Positions 8,210-17,412 of a DNA stretch of 64,000 nt are shown here, in pieces; the first letter of the stretch is position 1; each line of letters opens with the position of its first letter. The DNA is from Lautropia sp. (GTDB lineage: Bacteria; Pseudomonadota; Gammaproteobacteria; Burkholderiales; Burkholderiaceae_E): assembly GCA_030527825.1 (NCBI GenBank), contig JAUNAC010000001.1, positions 682,001 through 746,000 on the forward strand. The letters are read 5' to 3'. The position numbers and the translations under genes are program-made. Below the pieces are notes generated by a model. The model was given only the letters and a program-made list of their open reading frames with translations, was not told the origin of the DNA and ran no database searches.

Positions 8210-9794
8210 TGATCAAGGGGAAAACCGAGGTGATGTACTGCTGGCGCCACTGTTCGAAATCGCCGGTATCGGCAGCCTCGATGCTGGCCTGCTGCGTGAA
8301 GGATTCCTGTGCGAAACGGGCATAGCGTTGCCGAACTGCATCGGAAAGGGGAAGGGATAGCAAAGTCTGCCGGTGGGCTTGCGAACGGGCCAGCGTCAAG
8401 GCGGTGAGCGAGGTATCTGGTGTCCTGGTCATGTCATGGAGCAGCTGTGCAGAGGGCAGGCTGTCTGGGTGCTCCAGTCGCTGCCGGGCCATTTCCAGGG
8501 CCTGGGTATAGGCGCCCTGCTGTTCGGGAAATGCTTCGTCCAGGCGCTGTGCAACAGGCACACAGCCAGCCAGGGTTTCTCGTCCCCAGTCGGTCAGGAC
8601 ATGCTGTGTACCATCATCGTGCAGCAGTGTAAGGCCAGGTTCCCGGCCACGCTGTGCTACGCAATGCCGGTTAGCCGACTGGGCCTCGATGATTTTGGGA
8701 CTGTCCGGTGGGCTGTCGGAGAGCAGGCAATACAAGAGGAAAATATCAAGGAAGCGGATGGTTTCGGCGGTGATACCGATGGCGCTGAAGGGGTCAAGAT
8801 CCATCAGTCGGACTTCGACGTATTCCACGCCACGGGCGGCCAGGGCCGCCAGCGGCCTTTCCCCGGGCCGGATAGGCTGTTTGGGGCGGATCGTGCCGTA
8901 GAACTCATTCTCGATCTGCAGCAGGGAGGTGGACAGCTGGCGGTATTGTCCGTCGCGCTGTACGCCGATACGCTCATAGGCTGGATAAGGCTGGATGAGG
9001 GCATCATAGAGTGATTCCGCGTAACTTTTCAGACAGTTGTAGCTGGCGCCAATCCGTGCCTGAGCATCACTCTGGTAGCCCAGCGGTCCCATGCGAAGCG
9101 AGGTGGCATAGGGCAGGCCGAGTGCGTCCTGGCCAAAGGGCTGGAGGATGTGGGGCATGCCCTCGGCAAAACGGCGTTGTACCAGCGGGGAGGCGCCGAA
9201 CAGAACTAGCAGCAGCCAGGAGTGCTGCCGAAAGTTGCGGATCAGGCTGAAGTAGCCCTGGCTGCGGGCCAGTTTGGGGTTGCTGTCCAGTTTCAGGCAT
9301 GGCAGGCGCTGGAGCGTGCTCCACAGGGCTGCCGGGATGGAGAAGTTGTAGTGCAGCCCGGAAATGGTCTGCATGCGGCTGCCATAGCGGTATTTGAGGC
9401 CGGTTCGATAAATCGACTTGGCGCGCCCGATGAAGGATGTACCGTATTGTGCGATGGGAATCTGCTCGTCAGCGGGCAGCGGACAGGGCATGCTGGTACA
9501 CCAGAGGGATTCGCCGTCGATGTCAGCCAGGACAATCTGATGGGTTTCGGTCAATTCGGCCAGGCATTCGTCAATACCGTGATGTACCCCGGTAATCAGC
9601 TCGACCTGGGATTCACTGAAATCGGTGGTGATACGAGGATGCGTCAGCGGGGAACCCAGCGTCCGGGGGTGTGGACGCATCGAGAGCTGGCCTGCCGGGG
9701 TGACGCGCAGGCTTTCTTTTTCCAGGCCGCGTGAAATATCGCGCAGGATGGCGGGTTCGATGGCCGACAGGCGGGTGCGTAGGGAATCAGTCAT
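8202..9794 (-). CDS. gshA: Glutamate-cysteine ligase (gamma-glutamylcysteine synthetase)
   Basis: This enzyme makes gamma-glutamylcysteine from glutamate, cysteine and ATP, the first step of glutathione synthesis in the cytoplasm. The 530-aa length fits the enterobacterial-type GshA. Family signatures are visible: GLEKESLRV near the N-terminus, SQVELITGVH, the substrate-site string LHYNFS, and a conserved AESLYDALI segment. The frame stays open upstream to 10061, but homology begins at MTDSLRTRL, so I chose the ATG at 9794; no strong Shine-Dalgarno is seen. It heads a minus-strand run with the DUF2868 and DUF3482 genes, overlapping the former by 8 bp. A link between glutathione and that GTPase module is possible but unsupported beyond position. 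Confidence 0.93.
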   Translation of the reverse strand: MTDSLRTRLSAIEPAILRDISRGLEKESLRVTPAGQLSMRPHPRTLGSPLTHPRITTDFSESQVELITGVHHGIDECLAELTETHQIVLADIDGESLWCTSMPCPLPADEQIPIAQYGTSFIGRAKSIYRTGLKYRYGSRMQTISGLHYNFSIPAALWSTLQRLPCLKLDSNPKLARSQGYFSLIRNFRQHSWLLLVLFGASPLVQRRFAEGMPHILQPFGQDALGLPYATSLRMGPLGYQSDAQARIGASYNCLKSYAESLYDALIQPYPAYERIGVQRDGQYRQLSTSLLQIENEFYGTIRPKQPIRPGERPLAALAARGVEYVEVRLMDLDPFSAIGITAETIRFLDIFLLYCLLSDSPPDSPKIIEAQSANRHCVAQRGREPGLTLLHDDGTQHVLTDWGRETLAGCVPVAQRLDEAFPEQQGAYTQALEMARQRLEHPDSLPSAQLLHDMTRTPDTSLTALTLARSQAHRQTLLSLPLSDAVRQRYARFAQESFTQQASIEAADTGDFEQWRQQYITSVFPLISD

Positions 9795-10090
9795 GGAGGA
9801 TACAGGTCGGAAAAACCGGGGTGGCGTATTGCGGCCAGAACCGGGGAATATATACCGTATGCCGGACACGGGCGGCATTGTCGGCCCGCAAAGGGTAGCA
9901 GAAAGGAGCCAGCGCGCGGGCCAGGTCGTCCAGGTGGTCTCGGTTGAGTCTGGCGCCGGCGTGCCCTGTGTCGGGATGTAAGAGGAAACGGGTGCTTTGA
10001 TGGGCTTTGTTGCAGCCCGTCTACGGCTGGAAACACGTCTCAACCACGGAGGGAGCCACAATGCGGTGGTATACCTGACGGGGGAATGGT

Positions 10091-10804
10091 TCAGTCCTGA
10101 TCATGGATGGGTTGCCAGAGTTTGCGCAGTTGCCGCCAGCCGTCTGTGCCAAGGGCGCGCAGGCGGGCGATGTTGTTTTCGAAAATGCGGTCTGTATCCG
10201 GTCCCCAGGCAGCCGTCGCCCGGTCTATGCTGCTTTCCCGCAACAGGTGCAACGTGGGCCATGGGGATTGATTGGTGGCGTTGTCGATATCGGTGGCATG
10301 GGTGCCGGCAAACCGGTAGTGTGGATGGAAACTGGCCACTTGCAGGGTTCCGTGCAGATTCAGGTCGCTGAGCAGGGCGTCGACCATATCCAGAAAGTCA
10401 TTGAAGTCCAGAAAATCGGCCAGTACCCATGGACAGACCAGCAGAGTGGTTTCCAGTTCGCTGTCTGGCGTTTGCAGCAGCCGTCTGATCTCGGTGCGCA
10501 AATCGTCCAGCAGTGCCACAGGATCGGTGGCATCACTGACTTCGATGTGCAGTCGACGCTTTTTGACAACTGCGTTGGCAAAAGGGCACAGATTCAGGCC
10601 GATAACTGCTTTGTCCAGCCAGATCTGTGTGCGCTGGATGATCGCGTCATGCCTGGCAGGGCTCGGCGTGCCTTCATGGCGGGACGAACAGTCGGACAAA
10701 GCGGAAGGCTCGGGCACGGATGAATGGTGGGGCATTGGCGGGCTTGCAACGGTTTGGTCGGCGGTGGTACCGGTGGCCGGCCGTTCATGACCGTCAGGCG
10801 GCAC
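10091..10804 (-). CDS. DUF1415-family protein
   Basis: The 237-aa product matches DUF1415 from about residue 53 on, with the family string WLDKAVIGLNLCPFA and later WPTLHLLRE. The first about 50 residues are low complexity, so the true start may be the ATG at 10735 or even further in; no ribosome site decides it. DUF1415 proteins are soluble and of unknown function; the conserved NLCPFA cysteine could be functional. It lies divergently from the glyoxalase-fold gene. Confidence 0.75.
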   Translation of the reverse strand: MPPDGHERPATGTTADQTVASPPMPHHSSVPEPSALSDCSSRHEGTPSPARHDAIIQRTQIWLDKAVIGLNLCPFANAVVKKRRLHIEVSDATDPVALLDDLRTEIRRLLQTPDSELETTLLVCPWVLADFLDFNDFLDMVDALLSDLNLHGTLQVASFHPHYRFAGTHATDIDNATNQSPWPTLHLLRESSIDRATAAWGPDTDRIFENNIARLRALGTDGWRQLRKLWQPIHDQD

Positions 10805-10868
10805 GTGTCAGCGAAAGTTTACGCCTGCTCGTTAGCATGTTGGATTGTTCTGGAGGAGGATGCGCCCC

Positions 10869-11423
10869 ATGAGCGTGAAAAGACTGCTTGGCAATATCAG
10901 CAGCGAACGGCTACAGGAGAGCCGGGATTTTTATGCCGACCTGCTGGACATGGAGGTGGTGTTCGAGTCTGACTGGTGCATCCGCCTGTGTCCTCCGGGC
11001 ACACCAGAGCTGGAGCTGTGCATTATCCAGCGCAATCATCCATTGCTGCCAGCTGACTGGCGGGCCTCCCCTGTAGGAATGTATCTGACTTTCGTGGTCG
11101 ATAACGTGGATGATATCCATGCCAAGGCGGTGGTGCGAGGGTTGCCTATTGTGCAGCCACCGAGAGACGAGTTTTACGGGCAGCGACGCTTCCTGACCCG
11201 GGATCCTGATGGCGCACTCGTTGACATCAGCTCCCCATGCCGGCGCCAGCCGCTGCCAGAAGAACGGCCTCCTGTGGCGATTGTGGCGCCGGCACCGGTG
11301 GCAGTCAATTTCGACCGCTCGTCCCGATCTGTTCGCAATGCAGCCAGGCGTGTTTCGCCGCGGCGGACTATTGATCAGGTGCTGCGTGATGCCCGGCTCT
11401 CTGCGCTGTCCGTCATCGGCTGA
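10869..11423 (+). CDS. Glyoxalase/bleomycin-resistance (VOC) fold protein
   Basis: The 184-aa product carries one VOC domain in its first about 125 residues: SSERLQESRDFYADLLDM at the start, a central YLTFVVDNVDDIHA and a C-terminal FLTRDPDGALVDISSP, where the aspartate/valine would sit beside the usual metal site. Such proteins are lyases, dioxygenases or ligand-binding resistance proteins; the substrate cannot be told. The last 60 residues are an arginine-rich extension not typical of the fold. A strong purine-rich ribosome site (GGAGGAGG, 10852-10859) lies 9 nt before the ATG at 10869 and supports it over earlier in-frame starts. Confidence 0.85.
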   Translation: MSVKRLLGNISSERLQESRDFYADLLDMEVVFESDWCIRLCPPGTPELELCIIQRNHPLLPADWRASPVGMYLTFVVDNVDDIHAKAVVRGLPIVQPPRDEFYGQRRFLTRDPDGALVDISSPCRRQPLPEERPPVAIVAPAPVAVNFDRSSRSVRNAARRVSPRRTIDQVLRDARLSALSVIG

Positions 11424-11667
11424 GTCAGTCTGGGTGCCTGTCGATACGATGGTCTGATATCAGAGCCTGGCGGGGTGTTTTCTGCCTGTGACGAATGTTG
11501 CGTGCGTTTCGTCGTCAACCGATAGATAATTGCCACAACAAGGCAGCATGAAACGAGCTTCACTGTTCGCGGCCCCCTGGAGCGCTGGGGGTTCGGCGCC
11601 GGATGTGACCGGCGCGGCCGGACATATCGCACGGATGCACCCTTGATAAACAAAACAGGAGGGACGT

Positions 11668-12945
11668 ATGGAAGAAAGCGCTCGTATCAATTTGGAACGG
11701 CATCTACCTAGACGTGCCATGGCGCTTGTGCTGGCTGGTGGCCGGGGCAGCCGTCTGAAGCAATTGACCGATAACCGCTGTAAACCTGCCGTCTATTTTG
11801 GCGGACATTTTCGCATTATTGATTTTGTACTTTCCAACTGCATGAACTCAGGGTTGCGCCGGATCGGCGTACTGACCCAGTACAAGTCGCATAGCCTGTT
11901 GAGGCATCTGCAGCGGGGCTGGAATTTTCTCAAGTCCGAGATGCATGAGTTCGTTGATCTGATCCCGGCGCAGCAGCGGGTCGATGAGTCGTCCTGGTAT
12001 CGGGGTACCGCAGATGCCGTCTATCAGAGCCTGGACATCATCAAGGCCAACCATCCCGAATATGTGGTGATCCTGGCTGGCGATCACATCTACAAAATGG
12101 ATTACGCCCGCATGCTGGCAGATCATGCACAGTCTGGCGCGGGTGTGACGGTGGGGTGCATCGAGGTTGACCGCCTGGAGGCAAAAGCCTTTGGCGTGAT
12201 GGCCATTGATGAGCACAAAAAAGTCACCTCGTTTGTCGAAAAACCTGCCAATCCGCCAGCCATGCCAGGCAAACCGGATCGGGCGCTGGCGTCGATGGGA
12301 ATCTATATCTTTACGGCCGATTATCTGTACAGGATGCTGGATGAAGATATTGAGGCGCCAGGTTCCGAGCATGATTTTGGCAAGGACATCATTCCGAAGG
12401 CGGTAGCCGCCGGCCAGGTCATGGCCCACTTTTTCGAGGACAGCTGCATCTACAACAGCGACAAGGTACCAGCGTACTGGCGCGATGTGGGTACGATTGA
12501 TGCTTACTGGGAGGCCAATATCGACCTGACCGCCACGGTGCCGGAATTGAACCTCTATGACCGGGACTGGCCGATCTGGACCTATCTGGAGCAGCTTCCA
12601 CCGGCCAAGTTTGTGCACAATAAGGAAGATCGCCGCGGCGAGGCCATTGAATCTGGCGTCTCGGCTGGCTGCATCATTTCCGGTTCTGTGCATAATTCCC
12701 TGCTATTTTCCAACTGCCGTGTGCATTCCTACTCCATGGTGGACGGGGCCGTGCTGCTGCCAGATGTCGTGGTCGGGCGCAACGCCCGTCTGACCAAGGT
12801 GGTCATTGATCGGGGCTGCCATATTCCGGAGGGCCTGGTGGTGGGAGAGGATCCAGATGAAGACGCTCGACGCTTCTATCGCAGCGAGGGGGGAGTTACG
12901 CTGATTACACCCCCGATGCTGGAAAAACTCAGAACCCAGGTGTGA
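11668..12945 (+). CDS. glgC: Glucose-1-phosphate adenylyltransferase (ADP-glucose pyrophosphorylase)
   Basis: It converts glucose-1-phosphate and ATP to ADP-glucose and pyrophosphate, the committed and allosterically controlled step of bacterial glycogen synthesis. The 425-aa length is typical. The nucleotide-binding signature [14 protein letters not shown] lies at about 22-35, followed by [15 protein letters not shown] (activator and substrate contacts) and [12 protein letters not shown]; the C-terminal left-handed helix domain includes [13 protein letters not shown]. The ribosome site AGGAGGG sits 5-6 nt before the ATG. glgA starts only 7 bp after its stop, so the two are surely co-transcribed. 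Confidence 0.97.
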   Translation: MEESARINLERHLPRRAMALVLAGGRGSRLKQLTDNRCKPAVYFGGHFRIIDFVLSNCMNSGLRRIGVLTQYKSHSLLRHLQRGWNFLKSEMHEFVDLIPAQQRVDESSWYRGTADAVYQSLDIIKANHPEYVVILAGDHIYKMDYARMLADHAQSGAGVTVGCIEVDRLEAKAFGVMAIDEHKKVTSFVEKPANPPAMPGKPDRALASMGIYIFTADYLYRMLDEDIEAPGSEHDFGKDIIPKAVAAGQVMAHFFEDSCIYNSDKVPAYWRDVGTIDAYWEANIDLTATVPELNLYDRDWPIWTYLEQLPPAKFVHNKEDRRGEAIESGVSAGCIISGSVHNSLLFSNCRVHSYSMVDGAVLLPDVVVGRNARLTKVVIDRGCHIPEGLVVGEDPDEDARRFYRSEGGVTLITPPMLEKLRTQV

Positions 12946-12952
12946 TTTGACC

Positions 12953-14554
12953 ATGATTGCTGCCCGTCCCATGACCCGTGTCTGCGCTCCGCATCATGAG
13001 GGAACAGCGCTGGCGTCGACTGAAAAAGGGCATGCGCGGACCGTGGCGAAATTGCCGTTGCAGTGGTGCCAGCCCGGACGCCAGCCGGATGGGCAGCTGC
13101 GGGTACTCCATGTGGCGGCCGAGGTATATCCCCAGGTGAAAACGGGGGGGCTGGGTGATATTGCCGCAGCGCTGCCCGGTGCGTTGCGGGCCCAGGGTGC
13201 AGACGCCTGGTTGCTGGTGCCGGGCTACCCCCAGATCATGGATGGGCTGCGGCATGCCTGTCAGGTGGCAGATCTGGGGGCCTGCATGGGTGCGGCCCGA
13301 GTTCAGGTACTCAAGGGCCGTCTTTCCGTCAGTGACCTGCCTGTGTATGTGCTGGACGCACCGTGGTATTTCAGGCGGAAAGGTAATCCCTATCTGGGGC
13401 CAGATCATCGGGACTGGCCGGACAACATACAGCGTTTTGCTCTGTTGGGCTGGGTGGCTGCCCATCTGGCCTGGGGAGATATTGACCCGGCCTGGCAGGC
13501 AGACATTCTCCATGCGCATGACTGGCATGCGGGTCTGGCTCCCGTCTACCTGTCGCTTAACCCGCTTCGCCGTGTGCGATCGGTTTTCAGTGTTCATAAC
13601 CTGATCTACCAGGGGCTGTTTGCACTGGAAGATGCCCCTGAACTGGCCTTGCCTCCGCGGCTGCTGCGGGCAGGTTCGGCACGTAGCCTGGAATACTATG
13701 GCAAAGGCAGCTTCATGAAAGGTGGGCTGGCGTTTGCCGACTGGCTGCTCACGGTCAGCCCGCGCTATGCCTATGAAATCACCACGCCCATGGGGGGAGC
13801 GGGCATGGAGGGGGTCCTGCTGGCACGGCGTGATCGCCTGTCGGGCATCCTCAATGGCATTGATGAAAGCGTCTGGAACCCGAGGACGGATACGTGGCTT
13901 GCCGAGACTTATGACCGTCAGACGCTACATCGCAAGGTGACCAACAAGCTTGACCTGCAGGAGGCGTTTGGCCTGACGGTTGATCCAGACCGGATGCTGG
14001 CGATCGTGGTCAGTCGTCTGACTGACCAGAAGGGAGCAGACCTGATTTTGCAGGCCCTACCGAAAATGCAGGCGCTGGGGATTCAGCTGGTGCTGCTGGG
14101 CAGTGGTGATGTGGGGCTGCAGGATGCCTTTTTGCAGGCCGCGGCCTCGGCTCCCGACCGAATTGCTGTGCGTTTGGGCTATGACGAAGGTCTGGCACAT
14201 CGCCTGTTCGGTGCAGGGGATCTGGTGCTGGTTCCCTCACGTTTTGAACCCTGCGGGCTGACGCAGCTCTATGGTCTGCGTTATGGCACGCTGCCACTGG
14301 TGCGTAATGTCGGTGGTCTGGCCGATACGGTCAACGAACATAACGATGGTTACCGGGCAGAGAATGGCTTTGTATTTCAGCATGCAGATGCGGCTGATTT
14401 GACGCGCGCCCTGGAACGGGCGGCTGCGCTTTGGGCAGACAAAGAGGCGTGGACGTCACGAATGTGTATCGCCATGGCTGCAGAACATGGCTGGAGGCCG
14501 GCGGCATCCGAATACCTGGCGCTATATCACCGGCTCCTGTCCGAGCCATCCTAG
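12953..14554 (+). CDS. glgA: Glycogen synthase (ADP-glucose dependent)
   Basis: It transfers glucose from ADP-glucose to growing alpha-1,4-glucan. This GT5 enzyme shows the ADP-glucose motif KTGGLGD at residues 63-69, an HDWHAGL motif, and the C-terminal donor-site string PSRFEPCGLTQLYGLRYG. Most homologues begin about 2-3 residues before LRVLHVAAEVYP, so the about 48-residue N-terminal extension here is unusual; no ATG close to the domain was found, so I keep the ATG at 12953 (a TTG at 12947 is possible). It is 7 bp downstream of glgC. Confidence 0.95.
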   Translation: MIAARPMTRVCAPHHEGTALASTEKGHARTVAKLPLQWCQPGRQPDGQLRVLHVAAEVYPQVKTGGLGDIAAALPGALRAQGADAWLLVPGYPQIMDGLRHACQVADLGACMGAARVQVLKGRLSVSDLPVYVLDAPWYFRRKGNPYLGPDHRDWPDNIQRFALLGWVAAHLAWGDIDPAWQADILHAHDWHAGLAPVYLSLNPLRRVRSVFSVHNLIYQGLFALEDAPELALPPRLLRAGSARSLEYYGKGSFMKGGLAFADWLLTVSPRYAYEITTPMGGAGMEGVLLARRDRLSGILNGIDESVWNPRTDTWLAETYDRQTLHRKVTNKLDLQEAFGLTVDPDRMLAIVVSRLTDQKGADLILQALPKMQALGIQLVLLGSGDVGLQDAFLQAAASAPDRIAVRLGYDEGLAHRLFGAGDLVLVPSRFEPCGLTQLYGLRYGTLPLVRNVGGLADTVNEHNDGYRAENGFVFQHADAADLTRALERAAALWADKEAWTSRMCIAMAAEHGWRPAASEYLALYHRLLSEPS

Positions 14555-14765
14555 CGCGGCTCGTGGGCCCGACAGGCCATCGTGTGGGCTTCCTGCCCTG
14601 ATGTTTTCCCGATCTTGCATGGCACCGTGCGCCTGATCGTAAAATGAAAGAGATATGAAAAAGATGCGGGTGCCCTTCGCCCGGTGACAACATCATCCGG
14701 GAGTCGCAGAGGGTGCCATAAGGATGTCATGACGACATCGCTCTGGTTTCTCTGGGGGGGGAAGG

Positions 14766-15821
14766 GTGGATTTCCAGAACTTCGATCTGAACCTGTTGCG
14801 GGTTTTTGATGAAGTGATGGCTGAACGCAACATATCGCGTGCGGCCCGCAATCTGGCCATGACGCAGCCAGCCGCCAGCAATGCACTGCGTCGGCTGCGT
14901 GAGGCGCTTGGCGATGACCTGCTGGTCCGGGCAGGCCGGGGTGTGGAGCCAACCCCCTTTGCGCTGGCAATCTGGCCTGATGTGCGCACATCCCTGAATG
15001 CCCTGCGGGGGGTGATTTCGCCCAAGTCATTTGATCCGCATCGAACCCGCGAAACTTTTGTCATCGCGATGGCCGATGCAACGGCATCACTGCTCGTGCC
15101 GCCGCTGCTGGAGCGGCTGCAGCGTGATGCGCCCAACGCAACCCTGCGGCTCCGGCCTTTGACGACCCGCGATCCGTTGCCATTGCTGGAAAATGATGAG
15201 CTGCATCTGGCTATCGGACATTTTCCCGGGGCTGTGGCTGACGTTGTGCTCAGAGAAATGCAGGAGGACCGGCCTGATACTTTCGGCTATCAGGAGATCT
15301 ATGAGGGTCAGTATGTCTGTGCCATGCGCGAGGGGCATCCCCTGGGCAATGGTCCGGTCAGCCTGGACGATTACTGCAATGCCCGCCATCTGCTGGTCAG
15401 CTATTCGGGGCGCCCGTTTGGCTTTGTGGATGAGGCATTGGCGAGTCGCCAGCGCACACGGCGTATCGTCTTGACCCTGAACCAGTTCTACACCGCGGCC
15501 CATGCTGCTACGCAGTCGGATCTTCTGACGGTATTGCCGCTGGATTTCATTCCGGCAACGGGCATTGCTGACCGGCTTGTCTGGCAGCCGGTGCCGGTCA
15601 TGCTCCCGGCCATGCGGGTGGACATGGTCTGGCATCGCAGGCAGGAACAGCTTCCTTCACATCGATGGCTGCGGAAGATGATTGATGATGTCACCCTGCG
15701 CCGCGTCTGGGGGGCACGTAATGTGCCCAGCAGCCGTTTCAATGGCGAGCCCCTTCCTGCCACGCTTATGGCCAACGCATTGTGGATACCGGGGATGGGA
15801 ACAGACAGAGCCGTAGGCTAG
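14766..15821 (+). CDS. LysR-family transcriptional regulator
   Basis: The 351-aa product has an N-terminal winged helix-turn-helix (about 9-68), with the pattern NISRAARNLAMTQPAASNAL typical of LysR regulators, and a C-terminal substrate-binding-like effector domain (about 95-310). The start is GTG at 14766, placed after a G-rich ribosome site and matching the usual MDFQNFDLNLL opening of the NodD-like subgroup. The effector is unknown. It lies between glgA and malQ and its 3' end overlaps malQ's by 4 bp in convergent orientation; control of the neighbouring carbohydrate genes is possible, but LysR regulators usually act on a divergent neighbour, which is absent here. Confidence 0.9.
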   Translation: MDFQNFDLNLLRVFDEVMAERNISRAARNLAMTQPAASNALRRLREALGDDLLVRAGRGVEPTPFALAIWPDVRTSLNALRGVISPKSFDPHRTRETFVIAMADATASLLVPPLLERLQRDAPNATLRLRPLTTRDPLPLLENDELHLAIGHFPGAVADVVLREMQEDRPDTFGYQEIYEGQYVCAMREGHPLGNGPVSLDDYCNARHLLVSYSGRPFGFVDEALASRQRTRRIVLTLNQFYTAAHAATQSDLLTVLPLDFIPATGIADRLVWQPVPVMLPAMRVDMVWHRRQEQLPSHRWLRKMIDDVTLRRVWGARNVPSSRFNGEPLPATLMANALWIPGMGTDRAVG

Positions 15822-17401
15822 GATTCGCCGTGCTGCTCATCCGGGTTGTCGCGGCCGTGCACCTGAGTGATAGCGCGTAGCCGGCGGGTCTGCCATTCAT
15901 GCAGCTGTTGCCAGGCAAAGCGCCATCCCCAGCAGCCTTCAGCCTCACCGGGTCGGTTCATGCGTCCTTCCGTGCCAAGGCCCAGGACATCCTGCATGGG
16001 GTAAATGGCCCAGCCGGCCACGGACTGGGATGCGGCATGGATCAGCTCCCAGTTAATCTCCCGGCCGTCGGTTTTCAGATACACCTGAGTTCGGGCGCGT
16101 TCCCGTTCTCCAGCCTGTGCGAACCATCCCAGGCAGGTATCGTTATCGTGCGTCCCTGTGTAGACGACCTCATTTCGACTGAGATTATGAGGTAGATAGG
16201 GATTACTGGCATTGTCGTTGAAGGCGAACTGCAACACCGCCATGCCCGGCAGGCCCGTATCCTTCAGGAGCTGACGGACATCGTCACCCTGCACACCAAG
16301 GTCTTCTGCAATGAGGGGCAATTCGCCCAATGCCTCAGCCAGGGCGTCGAAAAGTGCCTTGCCCGGGCCAGGTTGCCATTCGCCTTCGCGAGCCGTGGGT
16401 GAGTCGGCAGGAATGGCCCAGTATTCGGCAAAGCCGCGGAAATGGTCGATGCGTACGATATCGGCGCAGCTGAGGCTGCGGCGGATGCGGGCAATCCACC
16501 AGGCATAGCCTTGCCTGGCGTGAGATGACCAGCGATAGAGCGGGTTGCCCCAGCGTTGGCCATCCTGACTGAAGTAATCGGGCGGGACTCCGGCGATGCG
16601 GACGGGCCAGAGATCCGCGTCAAGCTCAAAAAGTTGGGGATTAGCCCAAGTGTCAGCGCTGTGCAGGGCAACGAAGATGGGTACATCACCGATCAGGCGG
16701 ATATTGCGGGCGTTGGCATAGGTACGGATGGCCTGCCACTGCTTTTCCGCCACCCACTGCACGAAGCACCAGAAGAGATAGTCGTCATGATAGTCGTGAC
16801 GGATCCGGTCCAAGGCAGCTGGCTTGCGGTGTGCCAGATCAGCAGGCCATTTCTGCCAGGGCTTGTGCGCATGTAGCCGATCGAGGAGCATGAACAGTGC
16901 ATAATCATCCAGCCAAGCGCGTTCGCGTAAGCAGAAATCGTCGAATTCCGGACGCAGCGGCTCACCAGGGTTACCCAGGAATGTACGGGCTGCCTGTTGC
17001 AGTGCGCGTAACCGGAAACGTTCGACGCGAGGGAAGTCGATCCGTCCACCCGGTGGTGGTGAGCCGGGTGGGCCATCCACTGAGGGATCCTCACGGAAAT
17101 CGGCAGGTAGCCACCCCTGCGAGGCCAGCCCGCGTAGATCCACAAGCAGTGGATGGAAGGCCATGCCAGCTGGGCTCATATAAGGGGAGTAACCGCTGCC
17201 AGCGGGTACCAGTGGCAGGATTTGCCAGAGATGCTGCTCAGTGTGTTCCAGCCAGTCGATGAAATGATAGGCACTGGGTCCAAAATCTCCCGAGCCTGGG
17301 TGGTTGAGATCCAGGAGGCATTCGGGTGAGATGGGCTCGGTATCCGGCAGCGAGGTAATGTGCAGCAGGATGCCGCTGGCGCGTGAGGTTGCTGGACTCA
17401 T
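15818..17401 (-). CDS. malQ: 4-alpha-glucanotransferase (amylomaltase)
   Basis: It transfers alpha-1,4-glucan segments between maltodextrins, releasing glucose. The GH77 family is clear over 527 aa: N-terminal SGILLHITSLP, the nucleophile context VRIDHFRGF, the acid/base context LIAEDLG and the transition-state-stabilising GTHDNDT. The start ATG lies 11 bp after the glgX stop, so malQ is the second gene of a glgX-malQ operon. Together they would debranch glycogen and recycle the short chains released. Confidence 0.95.
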   Translation of the reverse strand: MSPATSRASGILLHITSLPDTEPISPECLLDLNHPGSGDFGPSAYHFIDWLEHTEQHLWQILPLVPAGSGYSPYMSPAGMAFHPLLVDLRGLASQGWLPADFREDPSVDGPPGSPPPGGRIDFPRVERFRLRALQQAARTFLGNPGEPLRPEFDDFCLRERAWLDDYALFMLLDRLHAHKPWQKWPADLAHRKPAALDRIRHDYHDDYLFWCFVQWVAEKQWQAIRTYANARNIRLIGDVPIFVALHSADTWANPQLFELDADLWPVRIAGVPPDYFSQDGQRWGNPLYRWSSHARQGYAWWIARIRRSLSCADIVRIDHFRGFAEYWAIPADSPTAREGEWQPGPGKALFDALAEALGELPLIAEDLGVQGDDVRQLLKDTGLPGMAVLQFAFNDNASNPYLPHNLSRNEVVYTGTHDNDTCLGWFAQAGERERARTQVYLKTDGREINWELIHAASQSVAGWAIYPMQDVLGLGTEGRMNRPGEAEGCWGWRFAWQQLHEWQTRRLRAITQVHGRDNPDEQHGES

Positions 17402-17412
17402 GGTCGGTGCTT